Part shown: positions 1 to 6,967 of the stretch, piece by piece
Layout of the letters: each line of letters opens with the position of its first letter
Numbering within the stretch: position 1 is the first letter of the stretch
Assembly (NCBI RefSeq): GCF_030811595.1
Contig: NZ_JAUSRB010000002.1
Coordinates: 6,014,001-6,078,000, forward strand
From: Streptosporangium brasiliense
Lineage (GTDB): Bacteria; Actinomycetota; Actinomycetes; Streptosporangiales; Streptosporangiaceae
Reading direction: 5' to 3'
Length of the DNA stretch: 64,000 nt
Program-made: the position numbers and the translations under genes
The notes under the pieces: model-generated
Databases searched by the model: none
Told to the model about the DNA's origin: nothing
The model's input: only the letters and a program-made list of their open reading frames with translations

Positions 1-36
1 CGCCTCCTCACTTCCCTTGACGACGATCGCGCGCAT
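1..36 (-). CDS. N-terminus of an unidentified gene, possibly a zinc-type oxidoreductase (partial)
   Basis: Twelve codons (MRAIVVKGSEEA) starting at an ATG whose A is also the last base of the upstream transporter stop (TGATG overlap), so the two genes are almost certainly translationally coupled. MRAIVV is a common N-terminus of zinc-type quinone oxidoreductases/alcohol dehydrogenases, but twelve residues cannot fix a family. The rest lies beyond the left edge of the window. Confidence 0.5.
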   Translation of the reverse strand, partial: MRAIVVKGSEEA

Positions 37-1448
37 CAGGCACGTTCCTTCGAGGTATTGGGCAGAGCGAGCACGGCCGCCGCCCCGGCGGTTACGACGC
101 CGGCGCAGACCCAGAACGCCAGGGCGTACCCAGAGGTCGGCGCGCCGGTGTGGGCCGCGGCCAGGGTGGTCAGCGCGGCCAGGCCGAGCGAGCCGCCGAC
201 CTGGCGGGAGGAGTTGAGGATGCCGGAGACCAGCCCCGCCTCGCCGGGGCCGACGCCGGCCGTGGCGGCCATGGCGATCGGGGCGGAGGTGAGTCCCATT
301 CCGCCGGTGATGAGCACGCCCGGCAGAACGATGCCGGTGAGCAGGCCACTTTCTGGTGTGATGGTGGCCTGCCAGGCGAAACCCGCAGCCGAGATCAGCG
401 CGCCTGTGGCCAGCAGCGGACGCAGGCCGATCCGGCCGGCCAGCCACGGCGTGGCCTTGGAGGCGACGATGATGGCGAGGGTGTGCGGCAGGAACGCCAG
501 GCCCGCCTGGAGCGCGCTGTAGCGCAGGACCTGCTGCATGTAGAGAGACAGGAAGTACCAGACCGCGAAGCCCGCGGCGCCCAGCAGGAACTGCACGAGG
601 AGCGCGCCGGACACCGAGCGGGCTCGGAAGATCCGCAGCGGCATCAGTGGTGCCCGTGCGAATCTGGCCTGCACCAGGACGAACGTGGCAAGCGCCAGCA
701 CGCCCACGCCCATCGGGATCAGCGCGCGCGCCGAACCCCAGCCGTACGCGGGGGTCTGCAGCATCCCCAACTCCAGCGCAGACAGTCCCACCGTCACCGT
801 GATCGCCCCGGTCAGGTCGAGCCCGCGGGTACCGACATCGCGGCTCTCGGCGAGCAGGCGCAGCGCGGCGATGATCGCGACCGCCCCGATCGGCGCGTTG
901 ATCAGCAGGATCCAGCGCCACGACAGGTAGTCCGTGAGCAGTCCGCCGGCGAGCGATCCCGCCGCCCCGCCGACCGCCCCGACCGCGCCCCAGGTGGCGA
1001 TGGCCCTGGCCCGCGCAGGCCCGGCGGGGATCGTGGTGGTGAGGATCGTCAGCGTGGCCGGGGCGACCACGGCCGCGCCGAAGCCCTGGATCGCCCGTGC
1101 GGCGATCAGCAGCTCCGGCGTGGTGGCGAGCCCGCCCGCCAGGCCGGCGACCGCGAACACGGCCAGGCCCGCGACGAAGGTGCGCCTGCGTCCGAACAGA
1201 TCGGCCGCCCGGCCGCCCAGCAGCAGGAATCCGGCGAAGGTGAGGAGATAGCCGTTGACCACCCATTGCAACCCCTCGGCACCCAGGCGGAGGTCGGATT
1301 CCATGGCGGGCAGCGCGACGTTCACGATCGACACGTCGAGAACCATCATGAACTGCGCCAGGCAGACAAGGCCGACGATCGGCCAGACGGGGGCGGGCGG
1401 CTGGGTGGTGCTCCGCCTGGACGGTGGTGCATCGGCTACGTTTGTCAT
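36..1448 (-). CDS. MFS drug efflux transporter, DHA2 (EmrB/QacA) family, 14 TM
   Basis: A 470-residue proton-driven inner-membrane exporter. Near the N-terminus it has the DHA2 signature LDVSIVNVALP, then motif A as GGRAADLFGRRR, and a SWRWILLINAPIG segment typical of 14-helix drug exporters; hydrophobic segments continue to the C-terminus (ending SKERA). The ATG at 1448 was chosen because it directly precedes the conserved part. An open frame runs 68 codons further upstream, but that stretch is arginine-rich, unlike the family, and crosses two dyad symmetries that look like operators. The next gene downstream overlaps its stop by one base. Substrate unknown; the family exports lipophilic drugs and dyes. 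Confidence 0.9.
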   Translation of the reverse strand: MTNVADAPPSRRSTTQPPAPVWPIVGLVCLAQFMMVLDVSIVNVALPAMESDLRLGAEGLQWVVNGYLLTFAGFLLLGGRAADLFGRRRTFVAGLAVFAVAGLAGGLATTPELLIAARAIQGFGAAVVAPATLTILTTTIPAGPARARAIATWGAVGAVGGAAGSLAGGLLTDYLSWRWILLINAPIGAVAIIAALRLLAESRDVGTRGLDLTGAITVTVGLSALELGMLQTPAYGWGSARALIPMGVGVLALATFVLVQARFARAPLMPLRIFRARSVSGALLVQFLLGAAGFAVWYFLSLYMQQVLRYSALQAGLAFLPHTLAIIVASKATPWLAGRIGLRPLLATGALISAAGFAWQATITPESGLLTGIVLPGVLITGGMGLTSAPIAMAATAGVGPGEAGLVSGILNSSRQVGGSLGLAALTTLAAAHTGAPTSGYALAFWVCAGVVTAGAAAVLALPNTSKERA

Positions 1449-1466
1449 GATCCGAGATCTCGTCAG

Positions 1467-1554
1467 TGGTCCAGCGGACCATGGCTTCGTGATGTGCAGT
1501 CGTGAGTGGTCTCGAACGCAGCAACGGTGTCGGATCGCTTCACGATCCGACACC
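1467..1554 (-). promoter_or_regulatory. Two operator-like dyads upstream of the DHA2 exporter
   Basis: Positions 1467-1481 form TGGTCC-AGC-GGACCA. Positions 1526-1554 form a perfect 12-bp inverted repeat, GGTGTCGGATCG, 5-bp spacer, CGATCCGACACC. Both lie in the 285-bp region before the exporter start and have the size and symmetry of TetR-family operators. No such regulator gene is adjacent in this window, so it may lie to the left. Confidence 0.55.
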
Positions 1555-1713
1555 ATGAGCCGCGGCCCGGCGCGGGGCAGCGCACGAGCTTGCCGGAGCA
1601 ACCGCCCTGGGCCACACCAGGCAAATGGGCGCGGGGCCGGGAGCGGGACCATCTGCCTGGTGTGACCCGACCGCCGTTCCGACGATCGGTGGATGGTCCC
1701 GCCCCTGGAAGTA

Positions 1714-1732
1714 GCCCCCGCCCTCAGGGGGC
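1714..1732 (-). terminator. Hairpin after the RidA-like gene
   Basis: GCCCCC, 7-nt loop, GGGGGC, beginning one base after the stop of the minus-strand RidA-like gene. Short GC stem with no T-run; a plausible factor-independent terminator for this GC range. Confidence 0.5.
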
Positions 1733-1733
1733 G

Positions 1734-2123
1734 TCACACGACGGCGACGGCGTCGACCTCGACGAGGAACCCGGGACCCAAGCCGGCCACGACGTGGACC
1801 GTGATGGCCGGCGGTGGGTCGGCCCGGTTCCACACCTCCTGGAAGGCGGCCACACCCTCGTCGAACGTGTGACCGTCGACCACGGCGATGCGCCAGTGCA
1901 CGATGTTCGCCAGGCTCGCCCCCTCGCTCTCCAAAATGGTCACGAGATTGCGGAATACCTGCCTGGCCTGCTCCCCGACTGTGGGACCGACGACCTTGCC
2001 GTCGGCGCCGACGCCGTTCTGCCCTCCGATGTAGATCGTCTTCGCCGGCTGTTCGACCACGACGGCCTGGCTGAAGGCCGGGCTGCGATGGAGCCCCTCG
2101 GGGTTGATGTGCCGTACGCCCAT
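1734..2123 (-). CDS. RidA/YjgF-YER057c-UK114 family protein
   Basis: A 129-residue small trimeric-type cytoplasmic protein of the Rid family; RidA itself hydrolyses reactive enamine/imine intermediates. Family marks: IYIGGQNG near the first third, EQARQVFRNLVTILE in the middle, and the C-terminal VEVDAVA strand. In the segment equivalent to PARSxVEV of RidA this protein reads PAITVHV, so the active-site arginine is replaced by isoleucine; classical deaminase activity is therefore doubtful. ATG at 2123 is fixed by an excellent ribosome site (AAGGAGG about 6 nt upstream). It is divergent from the ABATE regulator across two operators and probably controlled by it. Confidence 0.88.
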   Translation of the reverse strand: MGVRHINPEGLHRSPAFSQAVVVEQPAKTIYIGGQNGVGADGKVVGPTVGEQARQVFRNLVTILESEGASLANIVHWRIAVVDGHTFDEGVAAFQEVWNRADPPPAITVHVVAGLGPGFLVEVDAVAVV

Positions 2124-2143
2124 GTACTTCCTCCTTGGATGCT

Positions 2144-2190
2144 GAAACCGGTTATAGAGGTTTCGTTGAGACACCAGTTATAGTGGTGTC
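2144..2190. promoter_or_regulatory. Two tandem 21-bp palindromic operators and leaderless promoter
   Basis: Operator 1 (2144-2164) has arms GAAACC/GGTTTC; operator 2 (2170-2190) has arms GACACCA/TGGTGTC. Both share the core GTTATAG and lie 26 bp centre to centre. Operator 2 ends on the base before the regulator ATG. TATAGT at 2179-2184 sits exactly where a -10 box would be if transcription began at the ATG, implying a leaderless transcript whose promoter is inside its own operator. Reading the other way, TATAAC in operator 1 could serve the RidA-like gene. Confidence 0.7.
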
Positions 2191-2820
2191 ATGCGAGTGA
2201 ATGCAACCGGACGGGTGCTGCGCGACCCCAAGGGCGGGTCGTTCCGGTTCGACGCCGGCGCCGTCTGCCTGGACTTCGCCCACACGGGCGGCGAGGGTCG
2301 GTACGCGATATTCGAGACCCTCCACGAACCTGCCGACCTCGATGAATGGCTGACCCAGCCGCCACTGGCGGCAGTCATGACGGCTCCCGTGACCGCCCGC
2401 GAGCTGACTGCGGCCAAGGCCCTGCGCCAGGCGATCTGGGACGCGGCACACGCCCGGGCGGCGGGCCGCCCGCTTCCCGCGAGGGCGGTCGTGACCATCA
2501 ACCGGGCCGCGACCGCGGCGCCGCTGACCCCCGAACTCGCCGCCGACGGCGCCACCGCCGGATGGGCGCCGCCGGTGCGGGCCGCGCAGGCGCTGTCGAC
2601 CCTGGCGCGGGAGATGATCGAACTGCTGTCCGGGCCGCTCGCCGAACGCATCCGCGAGTGTGCCGGCGACAACTGCCCGCTGGTGTTCGTCGACACCTCC
2701 CGCCCCGGTGCCCGCCGCTGGTGCGCGATGGAACGCTGCGGCAACCGCCACAAGCTCCGCGCCCTGCGCGCCCGCCAGGCCGGGTCCGGCGAGCCGGCGG
2801 CGGCTCCGCGCGGCGAGTAG
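2191..2820 (+). CDS. ABATE-domain/CGNR zinc-finger transcription regulator
   Basis: A 209-residue protein with an N-terminal ABATE (putative stress-induced regulator) domain, marked by AVCLDFAHT at 24-32 and a helical middle, then a C-terminal CGNR zinc finger. The finger is built from C157, C162, C178 and C183, with CGNR at 183-186 followed by a basic helix. In this family the zinc finger is taken to bind DNA; ligands are mostly unknown. The ATG immediately follows an operator and lacks a ribosome site, fitting leaderless translation. It probably represses itself and the divergent RidA-like gene. Confidence 0.88.
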   Translation: MRVNATGRVLRDPKGGSFRFDAGAVCLDFAHTGGEGRYAIFETLHEPADLDEWLTQPPLAAVMTAPVTARELTAAKALRQAIWDAAHARAAGRPLPARAVVTINRAATAAPLTPELAADGATAGWAPPVRAAQALSTLAREMIELLSGPLAERIRECAGDNCPLVFVDTSRPGARRWCAMERCGNRHKLRALRARQAGSGEPAAAPRGE

Positions 2821-2932
2821 CTCGTTGTCGGCGGCCGTCCGGAAGGACGCGGTCTTCACCCGCGCCGCGATGGCGTCGTCCGGCACGTACGGCTTGGCCG
2901 GGCCGGTCACCCGGACCGGGCCGTAAGCGTCA
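2821..2932 (-). pseudogene. Coding-like gene fragment of unknown origin
   Basis: Read on the minus strand this stretch gives about 36 codons with almost exclusively G/C third positions and a natural composition (including PAKPYVPDDAIAARVKTAS). The frame then runs uninterrupted into the antisense of the ABATE gene, where it cannot be real. It looks like a remnant of a gene truncated by an old rearrangement. Family not recognised. Confidence 0.3.
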
Positions 2933-2964
2933 GGGGTGGCCCGCCGCCCGGCGCGGGCCACCCC
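2933..2964 (-). terminator. GC-rich hairpin after the small minus-strand gene
   Basis: Perfect 12-bp stem GGGGTGGCCCGC / GCGGGCCACCCC with an 8-nt loop. It starts 6 bases beyond the stop of the 75-codon minus-strand frame, a normal terminator distance, and supports that frame as a gene. Confidence 0.55.
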
Positions 2965-2970
2965 CTGGGA

Positions 2971-3198
2971 TCAACCGCCCATGCCATCTCCCCGCACGGA
3001 GCAGTGCAGGTCGGACGGTACTTCGTTGGGTTCACGGCCATCGCTCAGGTGACCCCCGTCCGACAGCGGAGCGCCGAAACCCGCTTTCTCCGAACGGCGG
3101 AACGGGCCCCGCCGTACCGGCCGTTGCCCCTTTCCGGCCTGGTCGGTCTGCCCCTTGACGTGACCGGCCGTTCGGTTGCTGCTCAGGCCCCGGCGCAT
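2971..3198 (-). CDS. Hypothetical small basic protein, 75 aa
   Basis: Not recognised. The frame encodes a hydrophilic, glycine- and arginine-rich 75-residue product starting MRRGLSSNRT, with one cysteine near the end and no membrane segment. Support is contextual: a very strong ribosome site (AAAGGAGGGGG) directly before the ATG, an AT-rich promoter-like region with a dyad upstream, and a hairpin terminator just after the stop. Codon bias is weaker than in neighbouring genes. It could be a small regulatory protein or a precursor peptide; a chance frame remains possible. Confidence 0.45.
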   Translation of the reverse strand: MRRGLSSNRTAGHVKGQTDQAGKGQRPVRRGPFRRSEKAGFGAPLSDGGHLSDGREPNEVPSDLHCSVRGDGMGG

Positions 3199-3219
3199 GC
3201 CCCCTCCTTTAATAGGGGA

Positions 3220-3234
3220 CTAATTCTAGATTAG
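3220..3234. promoter_or_regulatory. AT-rich dyad between divergent genes
   Basis: CTAAT-TCTAG-ATTAG lies in an AT-rich island (about 3207-3250) between the small minus-strand gene and the hydrolase fusion. The size fits a MarR- or TetR-type operator overlapping a promoter. Confidence 0.4.
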
Positions 3235-3309
3235 GATCTCTATTATTCGGCTGTGCCGTACCGGGCCACCGGTGCGGCCGGGGCCCATCCCCGCCGGTCA
3301 AGGAGGATC

Positions 3310-4755
3310 ATGTCTGAGCCCATCGACCCGCCCGCATTGCGATCCCTGCTCGACGACGCGGACTTCGTGGACGTGCAGAGCGTCGAGGGAGAGGTGACCC
3401 TGCGGGAGTTCGTCGCGCACTCCATCGGATGGGAGCCGGGGTGGCTGCGGGCCCTCTATCTCGCGCGCAGGGTCTTCGCGCGCCTGCTCCGTCTGGCCCA
3501 TCGCGATGTCGTGCCAGGCTCGAACCTGGCGCCGGCGGAGATCCCGTTCACGCCGGGACGCAAGATCGGGTTCTTCACCGTCGTCGAAGGGGTGGAGGAC
3601 CGCTATCTCCTGCTGGAGGCGACCGACTCGCACCTGGCGGCCTATCTGGCGATCCTCGTCGAGACGGCCGGGCCCGGCCGCAGGCGGTTCCGCATGGTCA
3701 CCGTCGTCAAGCACCTCCACTGGACGGGACCTCTCTACTTCGCCGTCATCCGCCCCTTCCACTACATGGTGGTCCGCGGCATGGGCCGCGCCGGAGCGTG
3801 GCGGCCCGGCCGGGAGACGCCGGCGCCGGATTCCGGGCGGCCTGCCGCGGCGGGACGTCCGTCGCCCGCCGCCCGGGTCCTGTCGGCGGCGGTGTTGCCG
3901 GTCGCGCCGCTGTACGGGGCCGCGCTGGCCTACCGCCTCTTCCACCCGCCGCGGCGGCGGCACCACCGGCGGCCGCAGGACTTCGGGCTGGCCGCCACGG
4001 TGCTGGCGATCCCGCTCGGCGGGGGAGGGCGGCTGCACGCCTGGCTCTGCCCGGGGGCGCCGGACCGGGTGGTGGTGCTCGGACACGGCATCGGTCTGAG
4101 CAAATCGGCGAGCCTCGCGCACGCGAAGTTCCTGCACGACGCCGGCTTCACGGTCTGCCTGTTCGACCATCGCAACCACGGGGCCAGCGGGCACGACCGC
4201 GCCCGGATGAGGCTCGGCGAGCGGTTCACCGACGACATCACCGCGACGGTGACCCACCTGAGGCGGGCCGAGGGGTACGGCTCGGCCCGCTTCGCCGTCT
4301 ACGGCTTCTCCTTCTCCACCTTCCCGTCGCTGTACTCCCTGGTCCGTGAGGGGTTCGGCGTGGACGCCGTCGTCTGCGACAGCGGCCCGGGAGCCGACCT
4401 CCCGCAGCTGTTCGGCACCTTCCTGGAGGCGGGCGGGCTGCCACTGCCGTCCCCGCTGCGCGGTCCGCGGCCCCGGGCGGCGGTGGCCGGCACCCTGGGC
4501 TCCCTGGCCACCGCGATGCTCGGCGCCTCCTGGCCGCCACCGGCGGACGGCCCGCTCGCGCACGTCCCGCTGCTGTTCATGTCGGGCGGGCGCGACCGCA
4601 TCCTGCCCGCCTCGTCGGTGCAGGCGCTGGCGGGCCGTTATCCCCGGGCCGAGACGCACGTGCTGCCGGACGCCGACCACCTGACGGGACTGAAGACCGA
4701 CCCCGGGGTCTACACCACGACCGTCCTGGACTTCCTCGAAAGAGCCCTGAGGTGA
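3310..4755 (+). CDS. DUF2867-like domain fused to alpha/beta hydrolase
   Basis: A 481-residue fusion. Residues about 15-165 look like DUF2867: DFVDVQSVEG, a FFTVVEG strand, LLEATDSHLAAYL, and VTVVKHLHWTGPLYF leading into VIRPFHYMVVRGM. After a proline/arginine-rich linker, residues about 225-481 form an alpha/beta hydrolase: VVVLGHGIG strand, FDHRNHGASG, nucleophile elbow G-F-S-F-S instead of G-x-S-x-G, acid in GGRDRI, and histidine in DADHLTG. AAGGAGG at 3300-3306 fixes the ATG. The cytosolic location, the combination and the altered elbow suggest a specialised lipid or ester hydrolase; substrate unknown. Confidence 0.75.
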   Translation: MSEPIDPPALRSLLDDADFVDVQSVEGEVTLREFVAHSIGWEPGWLRALYLARRVFARLLRLAHRDVVPGSNLAPAEIPFTPGRKIGFFTVVEGVEDRYLLLEATDSHLAAYLAILVETAGPGRRRFRMVTVVKHLHWTGPLYFAVIRPFHYMVVRGMGRAGAWRPGRETPAPDSGRPAAAGRPSPAARVLSAAVLPVAPLYGAALAYRLFHPPRRRHHRRPQDFGLAATVLAIPLGGGGRLHAWLCPGAPDRVVVLGHGIGLSKSASLAHAKFLHDAGFTVCLFDHRNHGASGHDRARMRLGERFTDDITATVTHLRRAEGYGSARFAVYGFSFSTFPSLYSLVREGFGVDAVVCDSGPGADLPQLFGTFLEAGGLPLPSPLRGPRPRAAVAGTLGSLATAMLGASWPPPADGPLAHVPLLFMSGGRDRILPASSVQALAGRYPRAETHVLPDADHLTGLKTDPGVYTTTVLDFLERALR

Positions 4756-4772
4756 GCGGGGCGGACGGCGCG

Positions 4773-4809
4773 GGAGCGGGGATCGGAGGAGCTCCGTCCC
4801 ACCCGCTCC
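4773..4809. terminator. Bidirectional hairpin between convergent genes
   Basis: GGAGCGGG/CCCGCTCC outer stem enclosing a second stem CGGAG-GAG-CTCCG. It sits in the 64-bp gap between the hydrolase and the histidine kinase, which converge. Confidence 0.6.
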
Positions 4810-4819
4810 GGCAAGCTGG

Positions 4820-6064
4820 TCACGATCCACGGAGGGAGTGCCGGACGGGCTCCTGGGCACCGCGCAGCGGGAGCCGGGCCGCCACCCGCCACTCCCCGTC
4901 CGCCGCCCCGGCGTCCAGGTGGCCGCCCAGCAGGGTCACCCGCTCCCGCATGCCCGCCACCCCCCGGCCGCCGCTCCGCCCCGACCGCTGCCTGATCTGG
5001 TTGCGCACCTCCAGCTCCAGATGGTCGTCACATACGGCCGCCGCCAGCCGGGCCGTCCCGCAGCCGTGCCGGATCGCGTTGGTCAGCGCCTCCTGGACGA
5101 TCCGGTAGGCCTCCCGCGACACCAGCGCGGGCAGCGCGGACAGGTCGCCGGTGACCTCGGCGACGGCGCCGGTCGAGCGGACCAGCTCGGGCAGGTCGGT
5201 CAGGGTCCTGGCCGGGGCGCGCCCGCCGCTCTCCTCCTCGCGCAGCACCCCGAGCACGTGGTCCAGGTCCTCCAAGGCCGACCGCGCCGACTCCTCGATC
5301 ACCGCCAGCGCGGCGCGCGCCGCCTCCGGGTCGCGGTCGAGCACCCGCCCGGCCGCGCCCGCCTGGATGGTCACCAGGCTGAGCGCGTGCCCGACGGAGT
5401 CGTGCAGCTCGCGGGCGAGCCGGTTACGGGTGGCCAGCCGCCGGGTCCGCTCCTCCAGCGCCGCCAGCCGGTCGGCCGGGGTGGGGCCGAGCAGCACCGG
5501 GGCGAGCCGCGCCAGCAGCGCCCCCGCGCCCGCCACCGCGTGGACCAGCAGCACCGACGTCGCCACCGCCGCCGCCGGTCCCCACGCGCTGCTCCACCCG
5601 GCCTCCAGCGCGGTGCCGAAGAACCCGAGCCGGTCGCCCAGCAGGGGCAGCAGGCACAGCCAGACCACGAACGGCACCAGCGCGAGAGTCGCCCCCGCCA
5701 GCACCGCGCCGATCCCCAGGTGGAGGGTGAACCAGGCCGCGGTACGGCGCCGCTCGGCCCAGGTGCGCGCCCGCCGGTCCGGGCCGGAGTCGATCCGGGC
5801 GTCCAGCAGGCCCCGCGCCGCGGTCAGCTCCAGCGCCCGTACCGGCAGGAACAGCCCGGTCAGCGCGATCAGGGGGAGCACGCCGGCGAAGACGACCGGC
5901 TGGGCCGACACCAGCGTGTAGCTCTGCGCCTCCGGCAGGCCCAGCAGCCCCGAGACCACCGTGCCGACCATCACGTACGGCATGGCCAGCGCGCCGCCCA
6001 GGATCAGGCACGTCCACCTCAGGTAGGTGGACGGGCTGGTCAGCGGGGTCAGGATGCGTCTCAC
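4820..6064 (-). CDS. Orphan two-component sensor histidine kinase (HisKA_3/NarL-type)
   Basis: A 414-residue membrane sensor kinase. The N-terminal half has about four to five hydrophobic segments (around 15-45, 55-78, 112-145, 160-190) with little extracytoplasmic sequence, suggesting a membrane or intramembrane signal. The phospho-acceptor is H221 in RELHDSVGHALS, the HisKA_3 dimerisation motif. The ATP-binding part has EALTNAIRHG (N box) and GRGVAGMRERV (G box). A GTG at 6064 with GGGAGG upstream was chosen; the frame is open further up but unlike a sensor. Such kinases normally pair with a NarL/LuxR-type response regulator, and none is adjacent. Confidence 0.85.
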   Translation of the reverse strand: MRRILTPLTSPSTYLRWTCLILGGALAMPYVMVGTVVSGLLGLPEAQSYTLVSAQPVVFAGVLPLIALTGLFLPVRALELTAARGLLDARIDSGPDRRARTWAERRRTAAWFTLHLGIGAVLAGATLALVPFVVWLCLLPLLGDRLGFFGTALEAGWSSAWGPAAAVATSVLLVHAVAGAGALLARLAPVLLGPTPADRLAALEERTRRLATRNRLARELHDSVGHALSLVTIQAGAAGRVLDRDPEAARAALAVIEESARSALEDLDHVLGVLREEESGGRAPARTLTDLPELVRSTGAVAEVTGDLSALPALVSREAYRIVQEALTNAIRHGCGTARLAAAVCDDHLELEVRNQIRQRSGRSGGRGVAGMRERVTLLGGHLDAGAADGEWRVAARLPLRGAQEPVRHSLRGS

Positions 6065-6182
6065 GCCCCGATCCTCCCAGCCCGCCAGAGTGCTCGCCTC
6101 CCGCCGGGGAGGGACCGTCTCCCCGCTGCGGGGGAGGCGTCGGTACGCTCTGCCCGGCGGACACGTAATTCGGGGGCTTGGC

Positions 6183-6947
6183 ATGGATATGGTGCAGATC
6201 ATCCTGTTGCTTGTGGCGGCGGCCGGAGCGGGATGGATCGACGCCGTGGTCGGCGGGGGAGGGCTGCTGCAGCTCCCCGTCCTCCTCATGGCCGGGCTCT
6301 CGCCGGTGCAGGCGCTGGCCACCAACAAGTTCGCCGCCATCTTCGGCACGGCCTCGGCGGCGGTGACCTATGCCAGGACCACCAAGCTCGACACCGGGGT
6401 GGTGGTCCCCGCCGGGCTGGGTGCGGTGGTGGCCGCCGGGCTGGGCGCGGCGTCGGCGGCGGCGATCTCCAAGGACGCGCTCATCCCGCTGGTCATGGTC
6501 ACGCTGGTGGGCGTGGCGCTGTTCGTCACCTTCCGTCCGGCGTTCGGCACCCACCCCCAGCCTCATCTGCGCACCCGCGAGCGGATCCTGGCCGCGATCG
6601 CCGTCACCGGTGCCGGGATCGCCTTCTACGACGGCATCCTGGGCCCGGGCACCGGCACCTTCCTGATCGTCGCCTTCACCACCGTCCTCGGCATGGACTT
6701 CGTGAGCGCCTCGGCCCATTCCAAGATCATCAATTCCTGCACGAACCTGGGCGCCCTGCTGGTCTTCGCCTACCAGGGGCATGTGCTGTGGCTGCTCGGC
6801 CTGGCCATGGCCGTCTGCAACATCGCCGGGGCCCAGGTCGGTGCCCGGATGGCGCTGCGCCGGGGGGCCGGGTTCGTGCGCGCCGTCCTGCTGTGCGTGG
6901 TGATCGCGATGGTGGCCAAGCTCGGCTACGACCGGTTCGTCGCCTGA
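6183..6947 (+). CDS. Sulfite exporter TauE/SafE (TSUP) family permease
   Basis: A 254-residue polytopic membrane protein with the internally duplicated TSUP architecture: the first half starts GWIDAVVGGGGLLQLP with ALATNKFAAIFGT; the second half repeats it as FYDGILGPGTGTFL with SAHSKIINSCTNLGAL. The paired glycine-rich loops and the NK/SK motifs mark the family, which moves sulfur-containing organic anions across the cytoplasmic membrane. The ATG at 6183 precedes the first helix; the ribosome site is weak (GGGGGC). It is divergent from the kinase; no sulfur metabolism gene is adjacent, so the substrate is open. Confidence 0.88.
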   Translation: MDMVQIILLLVAAAGAGWIDAVVGGGGLLQLPVLLMAGLSPVQALATNKFAAIFGTASAAVTYARTTKLDTGVVVPAGLGAVVAAGLGAASAAAISKDALIPLVMVTLVGVALFVTFRPAFGTHPQPHLRTRERILAAIAVTGAGIAFYDGILGPGTGTFLIVAFTTVLGMDFVSASAHSKIINSCTNLGALLVFAYQGHVLWLLGLAMAVCNIAGAQVGARMALRRGAGFVRAVLLCVVIAMVAKLGYDRFVA

Positions 6948-6967
6948 CCCCGCGCCGCTGAGTTGAT

